This document shows, in pieces, positions 1 through 7,644 of a stretch of 17,007 bases of DNA. The stretch comes from JAVBPR01 sp031549485 (lineage in GTDB: Bacteria; Bacillota; Clostridia; Oscillospirales; Feifaniaceae). Numbering within the stretch: position 1 is the first letter of the stretch; each line of letters starts with the position of its first letter. The DNA lies in assembly GCA_031549485.1 (NCBI GenBank), contig JAVBPR010000024.1, positions 1 through 17,007 of the forward strand, given 5' to 3'. The translations under genes were made by a program, and so were the position numbers. Below the pieces are notes generated by a model. That model was not told the DNA's origin. It saw nothing but the letters and a program-made list of their open reading frames with translations, and did not search any database.

Positions 1-1974
1 GGTGCGGGCATCGGCGGCGGATGTGGCGTGCAAACCGGCGGCGCGGGCGGAACAATCGAAATAAGCGACGGCACGGTTACCGCGACAGCAACAAGAGGTG
101 CGGGCATAGGCGGCGGATATGGCGGTACCGGCGGCGCGGGCGGAGATATTACAATAAGCGGCGGGATTATTGCAGCAAATTCAGACGAAGGCGCGGGCAT
201 CGGGGGCGGACATGGCGGAACCACAGGCGGCGCAGGCGGAACAATCGAAATAAGCGGCGGCACGGTTACCGCGACATCGACAAGCAACGGTGCGGGCATC
301 GGGGGCGGACATGGCGCGGACGCCGGCGGAGCGGGCGGAGATGTTAAAATAACTGCCGGAAACGTTACAGCGAATTCGATAAGTGGTGCGGGCATCGGGG
401 GAGGATATTGCAGATTTAGCGGCGGAGCGGGCGGAACAATCGAAATAAGCGGCGGCACGGTAACGGCGGAAGCATCAACTGGCGCGGGCATCGGCGGCGG
501 TACCGGAAGTAGCAGCTTCGGCGGCGCGGGCGGGACAATAGCGATAAGCGGCGGCGCGGTAACGGCGGAATCAAGAGATGGCGCGGGCATAGGCGGCGGA
601 TATGGCGGTACCGGCGGCGCGGGCGGAAATGTTACAATTAAAGATGCCACCGTAAACGCAAAAAGCGGGAACTCAAACGGCGTTATCGGGACCCCTTACG
701 GTATGGATATCGGCGGCGGAAAGGGCCTCTCAACACGCGGCGCGGGCGGAACCCTTACAATCGACACAACCCCGGGAAAAAACACCGCCCTTAACCTGAA
801 GTCAAACGGAACAAACGCGGCAATGGCGGCGTCGATAGGCACCTGCGTTATCACCGACCTTTCGGGTGGCGGGCAGAATACGGTTGCGCCATACAACATA
901 GCCGGAACATATTCGAAATTAATTGCAAATAATGCTGCGGCAAGTTCGAATAACGCGCAAAAAGCGCTTTGGAAAACAGGGATATATAAAAGCGGCACAG
1001 TTGTGGAACTTACCCCGGCGCCCCCTCCTGCGGGAATGAAATTAGCCTGGACGGTAAACAGCGGCGGACCGGTAACGATTTCGGATGACAATAAATTCAC
1101 AATGCCGGCAAACGCGGTGGAGCTGACCGCCGCTTATGAATATCAGGGCGGCGGAGCGCCGAAGAGCCCGGTGGTGACCTTTGAGTCAAACGGCGGCACG
1201 GCAATTGGTAAAGTCACCGTAACGTACGGCGGCAAGGTTGCAAGACCGGCCGATCCGACAAAAGCGGGATATGATTTTACCGGCTGGTATTCTAACCCAA
1301 AATGCACAACGCCGTTTGATTTCGAACTGAAGATATATGGCGACACGACCATATACGCAGGCTGGAAAGAAGCGGAACCGGACGATCCGGATGATCCGGA
1401 TGACCCCGATGATTCTGACTATTTTAATGACGACAACGGGCACTGGGCGGAAGAATATATCAACCTGCTTGCGGCAAACGGATATGTCGGCGGCACGGCA
1501 GAGAAAACATTTTCGCCCGACAAAAAGGTCGGCAGGGCAGAGCTTGTGCAGATACTTTACAACGCATTCGGCAACGGAAAAATCTCGGCGGCGGGGCCGT
1601 TTACCGATATATCGGGCGGCTGGTACGAGAAAGCGGTCAACTGGGCTTACGAAAACGGAATCATAAACGGTGTAACCGAGGAGCTCTTTGAACCGGACGG
1701 AACAGTTACAAGAGAGCAGGCGGCGGCAATACTCGCCCGGCTTGCGAAAAAGATGGATATACAGCTTGTCGATGTGAACACGAAAAAAGATTTTGCGGAC
1801 GGCGGAGAAATCTCGCCGTATGCGGCAGACGCGGTAGAAACCTTGCAAAAAGCGGGAATTCTCGGCGGCAGGCCGGACGGCACCTTCGGGCCGAAAGACT
1901 CGATGACAAGAGGCGAGATGGCAAAGGTCATCTGCATTCTGCTTGAATACGCGGGAAAAATCGCGAAGGCGTAA
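1..1974 (+). CDS. SLH-anchored surface protein with GAGIGGG repeats (5' end outside window)
   Basis: The reading frame is open from base 1, so the true start and any signal peptide lie upstream; the GTG at 28 is internal. From 1 to about 760 the protein consists of seven units of roughly 31-33 residues, each opening with GAGIGGG and containing GGAGG, then an alternating strand such as TIEISGGTVTA, plus an eighth degenerate unit. This pattern suggests a beta-solenoid stalk. Around 1165-1365 lies an InlB B-repeat (Flg_new type), recognisable by FESNGG, AGYDFTGWYS and TIYAGW. An acidic DDP-repeat linker at about 1378-1420 leads to three SLH domains (about 1429-1575, 1600-1750 and 1792-1965) with the motifs GRAE, TREQ and TRGE. 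SLH domains bind pyruvylated secondary cell-wall polymer, so the protein is probably displayed on the cell surface. An adhesive or structural role is inference. It ends with TAA and a terminator follows. Confidence 0.93.
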   Translation, partial: GAGIGGGCGVQTGGAGGTIEISDGTVTATATRGAGIGGGYGGTGGAGGDITISGGIIAANSDEGAGIGGGHGGTTGGAGGTIEISGGTVTATSTSNGAGIGGGHGADAGGAGGDVKITAGNVTANSISGAGIGGGYCRFSGGAGGTIEISGGTVTAEASTGAGIGGGTGSSSFGGAGGTIAISGGAVTAESRDGAGIGGGYGGTGGAGGNVTIKDATVNAKSGNSNGVIGTPYGMDIGGGKGLSTRGAGGTLTIDTTPGKNTALNLKSNGTNAAMAASIGTCVITDLSGGGQNTVAPYNIAGTYSKLIANNAAASSNNAQKALWKTGIYKSGTVVELTPAPPPAGMKLAWTVNSGGPVTISDDNKFTMPANAVELTAAYEYQGGGAPKSPVVTFESNGGTAIGKVTVTYGGKVARPADPTKAGYDFTGWYSNPKCTTPFDFELKIYGDTTIYAGWKEAEPDDPDDPDDPDDSDYFNDDNGHWAEEYINLLAANGYVGGTAEKTFSPDKKVGRAELVQILYNAFGNGKISAAGPFTDISGGWYEKAVNWAYENGIINGVTEELFEPDGTVTREQAAAILARLAKKMDIQLVDVNTKKDFADGGEISPYAADAVETLQKAGILGGRPDGTFGPKDSMTRGEMAKVICILLEYAGKIAKA

Positions 1975-1991
1975 ACTGAAATATATATTTG

Positions 1992-2024
1992 CAAAGCCCG
2001 CCGAAACAGGCGGGCTTTGTTTTA
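1992..2024 (+). terminator. Rho-independent terminator after the SLH surface protein gene
   Basis: A perfect 11-bp stem (CAAAGCCCGCC at 1992-2002 pairing with 2009-2019), a six-base loop GAAACA, then a short T stretch. It begins 17 bases after the stop codon of the upstream gene. A-rich sequence on the 5' arm is limited, so it probably works mainly in the plus direction. Confidence 0.88.
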
Positions 2025-2112
2025 TATCAGCACAAAATGTCACATAAAATTTTGCCATGATAAATAAAAATCCGCCGCCCGATAATAATAGTCTAAAAAG
2101 GGAGACGGTGCG

Positions 2113-3954
2113 ATGAAAAAAATAATTTGCGTTTTTCTGGCGTTTTGCCTGTTTTTTGCCGACGCGGCGGCATTTTCTTACACGATTGTCAGCGGTGACA
2201 CGATTTCGCTTATCGCGCGGAAATACAATATAACCGAAAGCGAGCTTTTGGCGGCTAACCCCCAGGTTACAAACCCGAATTACATCTCGGTCGGTCAGGT
2301 GCTGGAAATTCCTGCGCCGCAAGGCTCTTCGGTGCCAAAGGGGAGGGACAGCCTGACCTATCTTTACGGCGGAACGACCTCCTCGTATCTCAAAATTTTA
2401 AACAGCACAAACGATTCTATAAGAACGATTTGCCCCGATTATTTCGATATTACCGAAGACGGGCGGCTGCTTATAACGCCGTCAAATAAAATCGACCAAA
2501 GTTTTGTCGATGCGCTGCATTATCGGGGGTTTATCATAACGCCCTTCATCAGCAACCACTGGGATAAGGATAAGGGCAACGCCGCGCTGAATAACCGCGA
2601 AGCTCTTGCCACTCAGGTAGCGGCGAAAATTATCGAGCATAATTTGGACGGCATAAATGTCGATATCGAAAACGTAAACGAAAAATACAGGGCGGCGTAT
2701 ACCGATTTTGTGCGGCTTTTGCGGCAAAAACTTCCGCCGGACAAAATCGTGACCGTTGCTGTTGCGGCAAACCCGAAAAACTGGCAGACCGGCTGGCACG
2801 GTTCGTACGACTATAAGGCGCTGTCGGATAACAGCGATTATCTGATGCTGATGACCTATGACGAATCCTATCAGGGCGGTCCGGCGGGACCGATTTCAAG
2901 CAAACAGTTTTTTGAGGATTCGATAAGCTATGCGCTTAATAAAGGTGTGCCGAAAGAAAAAATAATAGCGGGGCTGCCGTTTTTCGGACGATATTGGAAA
3001 AGCGGCTCCGCCACCGGCGGGTACGGGATTTCGGATTTGGATATCGATTACCTTGTCGAAAATTATTCCACCCTTGTTTTTTACCATCACGACACGCAGT
3101 CCTGCAACGCGGTTGTGACAATCAGCGAAAGCGATCCTAAACCGAAACTTTGGGGCGGGCAAACCCTTTCGGCGGGGACCTACAGCATTTGGTACGACAA
3201 TGTCACCGCAATAAAATACAAACTTAAAGTTATCGATGATCTTGACCTTAGGGGCGCGGGCAGCTGGGCGCTGGGGCAGGAGAGCAAAACGACCTGGAGC
3301 GTTTACACCGGCGCGCTTAACGGAAAATCGCTTGTGCAGGACGAGGGCGAAGCGCCCGCCGTGCCGGGAGAGGGATATCCTGACGTAGCGCGGATTATCG
3401 AGCTTCTTCGAAGCGCGGGTGATCAGCGCGCGTTATCCGAAAACACCAGGCTCACAAGGGGAGAAGCCGCGGTAATTTTGGCGAAAATCAGCTATGTCGA
3501 GCCGGAATCCGGCGGCGCGGGATTTTCGGATACGGCCTATTATTGGGGCGGAGAATATCTGAACGCTTTAAAGCGGCGAAGGCTCATAAACGGCTATAAC
3601 GGCGACACTTTCGCCCCCGACCGGTTGATTTCGCGCGAGGAAATGGTAACGCTTCTCGACCGAACCCTCGTTTTGCCGAGCACCATCGACTATCACGAAG
3701 TGAAATTCCGCGATGTCGCGCCCGAGCGGTGGTCGTATAATGCCGTTTCAAGGCTGCATTACTTCGATATTTTGCGCGGATTTGACGAATACACCTTTAA
3801 GCCGGCCGATAATCTGACCGTCCTCCACATGGCGTTTATACTCGACCGGATTTTGCGTTATGAATATCCTTTCAACCCCAATCAGTATATGGGCATGACG
3901 CTGCTTCGCGGTAAACCGCCCGAGGCCGTCGAACCAATATTAGAACCAAGATAG
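2113..3954 (+). CDS. Secreted LysM + GH18 glycosidase with SLH-like domains (SleL/YaaH-like)
   Basis: 613 residues. Residues 1-21 are a signal peptide. Residues 23-69 are one LysM peptidoglycan-binding domain (YTIVSGDTISLIARKYNI...). Residues about 77-400 are a GH18 TIM barrel of the spore-cortex N-acetylglucosaminidase type; the strand-4 motif reads DGINVDIE (179-186), with D184 and the predicted acid/base E186 present. LMTYD at 245-249 and AGLPFFGRYW at 286-295 are further GH18 landmarks. Residues about 420-585 hold three divergent SLH domains (LTRGEAA, ISREEMV and a third lacking the usual TRAE). The likely role is hydrolysis of GlcNAc linkages in peptidoglycan, outside the membrane and held to the wall. 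The start ATG has a GGGAG ribosome binding site eight bases upstream. SleL/YaaH proteins normally carry LysM domains and no SLH, so anchorage here differs. Substrate and timing (growth or germination) are inferred. Confidence 0.92.
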   Translation: MKKIICVFLAFCLFFADAAAFSYTIVSGDTISLIARKYNITESELLAANPQVTNPNYISVGQVLEIPAPQGSSVPKGRDSLTYLYGGTTSSYLKILNSTNDSIRTICPDYFDITEDGRLLITPSNKIDQSFVDALHYRGFIITPFISNHWDKDKGNAALNNREALATQVAAKIIEHNLDGINVDIENVNEKYRAAYTDFVRLLRQKLPPDKIVTVAVAANPKNWQTGWHGSYDYKALSDNSDYLMLMTYDESYQGGPAGPISSKQFFEDSISYALNKGVPKEKIIAGLPFFGRYWKSGSATGGYGISDLDIDYLVENYSTLVFYHHDTQSCNAVVTISESDPKPKLWGGQTLSAGTYSIWYDNVTAIKYKLKVIDDLDLRGAGSWALGQESKTTWSVYTGALNGKSLVQDEGEAPAVPGEGYPDVARIIELLRSAGDQRALSENTRLTRGEAAVILAKISYVEPESGGAGFSDTAYYWGGEYLNALKRRRLINGYNGDTFAPDRLISREEMVTLLDRTLVLPSTIDYHEVKFRDVAPERWSYNAVSRLHYFDILRGFDEYTFKPADNLTVLHMAFILDRILRYEYPFNPNQYMGMTLLRGKPPEAVEPILEPR

Positions 3955-4296
3955 TTTTATTCCTCCTACGGAGTCTGCTTAAACTTGCTCGCCGGGGAAT
4001 ATTAGGAACGGTGAATCTTAGGAAGCAAGCTGTATTGGCCAGGGCGAAGATGTTTGCGTGGTGAATCTTTTTATTCCGCCTATGGCGACTGCTTAAATTA
4101 GCTCGCCGGGGAATATTAGGAACGGTCAATCTCAGGAAGCAAGCAGTATTGGGCAGGGCGAAGATGTTTGCGTGGTGAATCTTTTTTTATTCCGCCTACG
4201 GAGTCTGCTTAAACTTGCTTGCCGAGAATGCAGAGAACGGTGAACCTTAGGAAGCAAGATATATTGGGCAGGATGAAGATGTGTGCGCGGCAGATC
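3955..4296 (+). repeat. Three tandem copies of a 113-115 bp intergenic repeat
   Basis: Units run 3955-4067, 4068-4181 and 4182-4296. Each starts with a T-run and TATTCC, then a small hairpin (CTCCTACGGAG or CGCCTAYGGCG type), TCTGCTTAAA, a second hairpin around CTCGCC, GGAACGGT, GGAAGCAAG, and ends GCGTGGTGAATC or a variant. Copies 1 and 2 are closest; copy 3 is the most diverged. The first unit begins at the base after the stop codon of the LysM/GH18 gene. The first ~65 bases match single or tandem copies at 7726-7937, 10884-10955 and 14573-14683; the last ~45 bases are specific to this cluster. No coding potential is visible. Confidence 0.85.
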
Positions 4297-4425
4297 CCAA
4301 TAAGCGAAGTAAACTTAGTATTGTTATGAGAAGGACTTAAATCTCATAAAACAAGTTTTATCGGAACCTGCAAAAACAATATTTGATTACCCTCTTTAGC
4401 CTGGCTTCTTTCTTTGCTGTGCCTG
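4297..4425. other. Gene-free spacer with an AT-rich inverted repeat
   Basis: No gene is visible. An 8-bp inverted repeat TTATGAGA (4324-4331) / TCTCATAA (4342-4349) has a 10-base loop. Just after it, AAGTTTTAT followed by CGGAA matches the second half of the 112-bp repeat at 7838-7860 (reverse) and 14650-14665, so part of this spacer is a diverged repeat tail. Confidence 0.5.
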
Positions 4426-4499
4426 CGCGGAACAGACGAGCTATGCTCGCCTGATGGCGGCGAAAGCCGCCGGCGGCCGCATTCGCGGCCGGTTCCGCG
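4426..4499. repeat. Cloverleaf-like inverted-repeat element, copy 1
   Basis: Outer stem CGCGGAAC (4426-4433) / GTTCCGCG (4492-4499). It encloses hairpin A (4433-4453, loop TAT, one A-C mismatch), hairpin B (GGCGGC-GAAA-GCCGCC, 4456-4471, a GNRA loop) and hairpin C (CGGCCGC-ATTC-GCGGCCG, 4474-4491). Almost every base is paired. It is the same architecture as the elements at 4639, 7645 and 11007. Confidence 0.8.
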
Positions 4500-4638
4500 A
4501 AAAGATTTGTTCTTTCCAAATGTTATTTATAGAAATAGCGGACAAGGAGGCTGCCAAAATTACTCATTGTTAATTGTCTTTGCTTGCCTTGATTCGCGAT
4601 TTCCGCATTCTTGACCAATCCTTCTTTGCCGAGCCCTT

Positions 4639-4710
4639 GCGGAACAGGCGAGCTGTGCTCGCCTGTTGGCGGCGAAAGCCGCCGGCGACCGCATTCGCGG
4701 CCGGTTCCGC
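4639..4710. repeat. Cloverleaf-like inverted-repeat element, copy 2
   Basis: Outer stem GCGGAAC (4639-4645) / GTTCCGC (4704-4710). Hairpin A, with loop TGT, is perfect here at 4646-4664 where copy 1 has a mismatch. Hairpin B is identical to copy 1 (4668-4683). Hairpin C (4687-4702) has lost one pair. It lies 140 bp from copy 1 in the same orientation with similar flanks (CTTTG before, CCGCGAAAA after). The sequence between, 4500-4638, holds no gene; it includes a degenerate TTGTTAATTGTC stretch related to the AATTGAC arrays. Confidence 0.8.
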
Positions 4711-4750
4711 GAAAACCGGCTTGCTTCCGCAGACGCATCACTTATTAATT

Positions 4751-4781
4751 AAAAGCCGCCGAGCAACGCTCGGCGGCTTTT
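4751..4781. terminator. Bidirectional Rho-independent terminator
   Basis: A perfect 14-bp stem, AAAAGCCGCCGAGC (4751-4764) with GCTCGGCGGCTTTT (4768-4781), and loop AAC. The A and T runs at the two ends let it act on both strands. It sits 42 bp beyond the stop codon of the minus-strand acyltransferase gene, and so should end that transcript as well as any reading in from the plus strand. It shares the core CGAGCAACGCTCG with hairpins at 10845 and 14538. Confidence 0.87.
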
Positions 4782-4822
4782 CTAAATTATTAACTTTATC
4801 CGCAGGCGCAAAAGCAATTGTA

Positions 4823-5587
4823 TTAAAATAATTTGCTGATCAGCCACAGAATGCCGTAAAAAACCGGGAGGTGCAGAATATAAATCCAAAGTGTGTGCCG
4901 CCCGAAAAAGCCGAAAAACGGGATTTTCGCGCGATAAAACCCGGAGGGTGCGGCGCCGCTTACAATCGGCCGGCCGAGAGCCGCCGCCGCGAAGAAAAGG
5001 AAAATCCACGGGAAAAGAGGGAAATAATCAAGCGAGGTAAACCCTCTTTCGGGGAATCCGAAAATGAGGAAATAAGGTAGTTCCGACGGCGGCGCGATAA
5101 CGGTCACCGCGTAATAAACGAAAAACAGGAGAAAAAAGCAAACCGACTGTGTTTTCCATGAAAATTTCAGCATCTGCTTTTTAAAAAGACCGTAAATCAG
5201 CATCGAAAATCCGAACATCGAGAGGATTCCGAAATAGACCGGCTGGTCGGGGAAAAGGAAAAAAGATGCGGCGGTAACGGCAAGGGCGGCGGCGATAATC
5301 TGGACCGCCCTTGAGATAACGCGCTGCGAAAAATTTGTGCAAATCCCCGAAACGCCTATAAAAACGGCCACAAAAAGAAAATGGATAAATTCAAAATACG
5401 GCGCGTGAATTATCGGCATCGTGATTTTCGGGAAAAACATTTCTATCATGATAAAAAGATGATGGATAAGCATCGCGAAAATGGCAAGGCCGCGCAGGTC
5501 GTCAAGGATTTGCAGACGGCCCTGCGGCAAAAGCTTTTTTTCGGAAGGGGAGGCGTTATTTTGTTTTTCTAAAGAAGAATTAATCAA
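4823..5587 (-). CDS. DUF1624 / HGSNAT-type membrane acyltransferase
   Basis: Up to 258 residues, almost entirely hydrophobic with about seven to eight membrane segments after a polar N-terminus of ~25 residues. The motif LDDLRGLAIFAMLIHH, near residues 29-44, fits the DUF1624 (heparan-alpha-glucosaminide N-acetyltransferase catalytic) family, in which an arginine and a histidine in the first helix are conserved. The end, FFGRHTLWIYILHLPVFY, is the matching last-helix motif. The likely role is transfer of an acyl group across the membrane to a cell-surface sugar; the substrate is unknown. I prefer the TTG at 5587, which has GGAG six bases upstream. The TTG at 5599 sits directly against the ychF stop and has no clear ribosome binding site. 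The gene follows ychF without a gap and should be co-transcribed with it. A terminator lies just downstream. Confidence 0.82.
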   Translation of the reverse strand: MINSSLEKQNNASPSEKKLLPQGRLQILDDLRGLAIFAMLIHHLFIMIEMFFPKITMPIIHAPYFEFIHFLFVAVFIGVSGICTNFSQRVISRAVQIIAAALAVTAASFFLFPDQPVYFGILSMFGFSMLIYGLFKKQMLKFSWKTQSVCFFLLFFVYYAVTVIAPPSELPYFLIFGFPERGFTSLDYFPLFPWIFLFFAAAALGRPIVSGAAPSGFYRAKIPFFGFFGRHTLWIYILHLPVFYGILWLISKLF

Positions 5588-5599
5588 ATTATTCTCCAA

Positions 5600-6694
5600 T
5601 CAAACATTAAACCTAAACAGCACGACGTCACCGTCTTTAAATATATATTCTTTGCCCTCACTGCGATATACGCCTTTTTCTTTTGCGGCGGCGATGCTTC
5701 CGAGCGCGGCGAGCTCATCAAACGAAACTATCTCGGCACGGATAAAGCCGCGCTCAAAATCGCTGTGGATTTTGCCGGCCGCCTGAGGCGCTTTGGTGCC
5801 GGCTTTTATTGTCCATGCGCGGACTTCCTCCGGTCCTGCGGTGAGGTAACTGATCAGCCCGAGCAGCTTATAACAGGCTTTTACAAGGCGGTCAAGCCCG
5901 CTCTCGGAAAGCCCGAGTTCTGATAAAAAGAGAGCTTTGTCGTCTTCGGGAAGCTCGGAAATTTCCTGTTCGAGTCCCGCGCAGATAGGCATAGCTTCGT
6001 TGCCTTCCTCGGCTGCGCGCGCCAAAACTTTTTGGAAATTTTGATTATTTTCAACGCCGCCTTTAAAATCCGCTTCAGAAAGATTCGCGGCGTATAAAAC
6101 GGGTTTTGAAGTAAGCAAATTTACCTCCGACAGAAAGGAGGTCTCTTCGTCGGTTTGCTCAACACTGCGCGCAGGCATACCGTTTTCAAGAGCTTTGTAA
6201 ACGCGGGAAAAGAAATTTTCCTGCGCGAGATATTTTTTATCGCCTTTTGCGTTTTTTCGCGCCCGCTCGATAGCCTTGGCGCAGGTTTCCATATCCGCAA
6301 AAATAAGCTCAAAATTAATCGTTTCGATATCGCGCAGCGGCTCTATACTGCCGTCGACATGGGTTATGTTTTCGTCCTCAAAACAGCGGACGACGTGAAC
6401 TATTGCGTCGACCTCGCGTATATGCGAAAGAAATTTGTTCCCGAGCCCCTCGCCCTTGGAGGCGCCTTTTACAAGCCCGGCGATATCCACAAATTCGATA
6501 ACCGCAGGAGTTACCTTTTTCGGATCGTACATTTTGGCGAGAACGTCAAGGCGGAAATCGGGAACGGCGACCATTCCGACATTCGGCTCTATTGTGCAAA
6601 AAGGATAATTGGCGCTCTCGGCGCCCGCATTTGTGATAGCATTAAAGAGAGTGCTTTTGCCGACATTCGGCAGTCCGACAATTCCAAGTTTCAT
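5600..6694 (-). CDS. ychF: Ribosome-binding ATPase YchF (OLA1/Obg family)
   Basis: 364 residues from the ATG at 6694, the usual length. The open frame reaches back to 6730, but the protein begins canonically MKLGIVGLPNVGKST, which is the P-loop (G1). DIAGLVKGAS is the G3/switch II segment. NLSEAD takes the place of the NKxD motif of true GTPases, the change associated with ATP preference in YchF. A coiled-coil helical insert (about residues 130-200) and a C-terminal TGS domain (about 278-362, ending DVVLFRFNV) complete the family layout. YchF binds the ribosome and is a near-universal cytosolic protein linked to translation and stress responses. A consensus-like minus-strand promoter lies at 6770-6799. 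The stop codon abuts the acyltransferase frame. Confidence 0.97.
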   Translation of the reverse strand: MKLGIVGLPNVGKSTLFNAITNAGAESANYPFCTIEPNVGMVAVPDFRLDVLAKMYDPKKVTPAVIEFVDIAGLVKGASKGEGLGNKFLSHIREVDAIVHVVRCFEDENITHVDGSIEPLRDIETINFELIFADMETCAKAIERARKNAKGDKKYLAQENFFSRVYKALENGMPARSVEQTDEETSFLSEVNLLTSKPVLYAANLSEADFKGGVENNQNFQKVLARAAEEGNEAMPICAGLEQEISELPEDDKALFLSELGLSESGLDRLVKACYKLLGLISYLTAGPEEVRAWTIKAGTKAPQAAGKIHSDFERGFIRAEIVSFDELAALGSIAAAKEKGVYRSEGKEYIFKDGDVVLFRFNV

Positions 6695-6742
6695 TTTTTG
6701 ACATATTCCTTTTTCTAAAATTGTTAACAATTACTTAACTAT

Positions 6743-6771
6743 TTGGAAAGAATTTTTATTCATAATAGGAT
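6743..6771 (+). promoter_or_regulatory. Possible promoter for the response-regulator gene
   Basis: TTGGAA (6743-6748), a 17-base spacer and TAGGAT (6766-6771) form a weak sigma-A-like match 47 bases before the TTG start. It faces, and overlaps, the ychF promoter. A TATAAA at 6772-6777 is an alternative -10 with no well-placed -35. Confidence 0.3.
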
Positions 6772-6799
6772 TATAAACTACAGCTATGCATGCTGGCAA
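6770..6799 (-). promoter_or_regulatory. Sigma-A-type promoter for ychF
   Basis: Read on the minus strand: -35 TTGCCA (6799-6794), an 18-base spacer, and a perfect -10 TATAAT (6775-6770). Transcription should start near 6763, leaving a ~70-base leader before the ATG at 6694. That leader contains the 10-bp palindrome TTGTTAACAA (6721-6730). The promoter overlaps the leader of the divergent response-regulator gene. Confidence 0.65.
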
Positions 6800-6817
6800 T
6801 AAGGAGAGTGATTCAGG

Positions 6818-7519
6818 TTGTCGGATAAAATCAAGGTTTTGGTCTGCGATGACGATAAAAATATATGCGAGCTGCTCCGTCTTTACCTTGTTAAAGAGGG
6901 GTTTGACGTCGTGCTCGCCTTTGAGGGAGAAAGCGCCCTTCAAAATTTTGAAAGAGAAAAATTCGACATTGTTTTGCTTGATATTATGATGCCGAAGGTT
7001 GACGGCTGGCAAGTTTGCAAGGAAATCAGAAAAAAATCAAACTGCCCGATTATCATGATTACCGCGAAAGGCGAAACGTTCGACAAGGTTCTCGGCCTTG
7101 AACTCGGCGCGGACGATTATATGGTGAAGCCGTTTGATACAAAAGAGGTTGTTGCGCGCATTAAAGCGGTTGTCCGCAGGGCGAGCGATTCGGGAAAAGC
7201 GCCCGAAGAAAAACCTGACCTCAATTACGACAGAATTTATATCAGCCTGAAAAACTACGAGCTTAAAATCGACGGAAAGCAGATAGACATTCCGCCGAAA
7301 GAACTTGAGCTTTTGTATCATCTCGCGTCCAATCCCGACAAGGTTTATACGAGAAACCAGCTTCTTGACGAGGTTTGGGGATTTGACTATTTCGGGGATT
7401 CAAGAACAATTGACGTTCATGTTAAAAGACTTCGCGAAAAACTTGAAAACATCTCGCCGAAATGGGAGCTTAAAACCGTTTGGGGCGTGGGGTACAAGTT
7501 CGATACTTATGACAATTAG
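6818..7519 (+). CDS. OmpR/PhoB-family response regulator
   Basis: 233 residues, the family's normal length. The receiver domain (1-120) has the acidic pair D11/D12, the phospho-acceptor D55 in IVLLDIMMP, T82 in IIMITAKGE and K104 in YMVKPF. The winged-helix DNA-binding domain (about 130-229) has the typical LLDEVWGFDYFGDSRTIDVH recognition region and the terminal VWGVGYKF. The start is TTG with AAGGAGAG (6801-6808) nine bases upstream; no ATG in frame fits better. It is a cytosolic transcription factor, presumably phosphorylated by the histidine kinase whose gene follows after a repeat-filled gap. The adjacent htrA-like gene makes envelope or secretion stress a plausible signal, as for CssRS in Bacillus, but this is inference. 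The stop codon is the first three bases of a 16-mer also found at the end of the DUF47 gene. Confidence 0.95.
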   Translation: MSDKIKVLVCDDDKNICELLRLYLVKEGFDVVLAFEGESALQNFEREKFDIVLLDIMMPKVDGWQVCKEIRKKSNCPIIMITAKGETFDKVLGLELGADDYMVKPFDTKEVVARIKAVVRRASDSGKAPEEKPDLNYDRIYISLKNYELKIDGKQIDIPPKELELLYHLASNPDKVYTRNQLLDEVWGFDYFGDSRTIDVHVKRLREKLENISPKWELKTVWGVGYKFDTYDN

Positions 7520-7548
7520 TGTGCTTTGAGCGCCGCTCGCCCGGTAGG

Positions 7549-7582
7549 CAATTGACAATTGACAATGAATAATTGACAATTA
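7549..7582 (+). repeat. AATTGAC array
   Basis: Short direct repeats of the unit CAATTGA, in the form CAATTGACAATTGACAAT, then AATTGACAATT. They are followed at once by ATGGAAGCC and a hairpin. The same array-plus-hairpin unit recurs at 10813-10842 and, inverted, at 11534-11568 and 14782-14816. Confidence 0.8.
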
Positions 7583-7585
7583 TGG

Positions 7586-7613
7586 AAGCCACCGAGCATT
7601 GCTCGGCGGCTTT
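7586..7613 (+). terminator. Terminator-like hairpin between response regulator and kinase genes
   Basis: AAGCCACCGAGC (7586-7597) pairs with GCTCGGCGGCTT (7601-7612), loop ATT, one A-C mismatch. Only three T follow on the plus strand, so termination would be weaker than at the related hairpins at 4751 and 10845. It may uncouple kinase from regulator transcription. Confidence 0.5.
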
Positions 7614-7644
7614 GATTAAAAGGAACACGGGAAAGCAGGGAGCG

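Noticed and set aside
1186..2322. 378-codon minus-strand frame opposite the SLH protein and the LysM/GH18 gene start
   Set aside because: It is antisense to well-supported coding sequence and runs through the terminator at 1992; its Arg/Cys/Phe-rich composition is typical of a shadow frame.
3955..4296. CRISPR array suggested by three tandem repeats
   Set aside because: The repeats are contiguous units of 113-115 bp without unique spacers, related copies are dispersed and inverted, and no cas gene is nearby.
4426..4499. tRNA or tmRNA gene suggested by the cloverleaf shape and the GGTTCCGCGAA end
   Set aside because: There is no T-loop GTTCRANNC, no D-loop or anticodon-arm consensus, and arms are too long and GC-rich with 3-4 base loops. 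The arm sequences vary between copies in ways tRNA would not allow.
3955..4822. Insertion sequence or transposon remnant
   Set aside because: No transposase fragment or target-site duplication is visible. The inverted repeats belong to short structured elements only.
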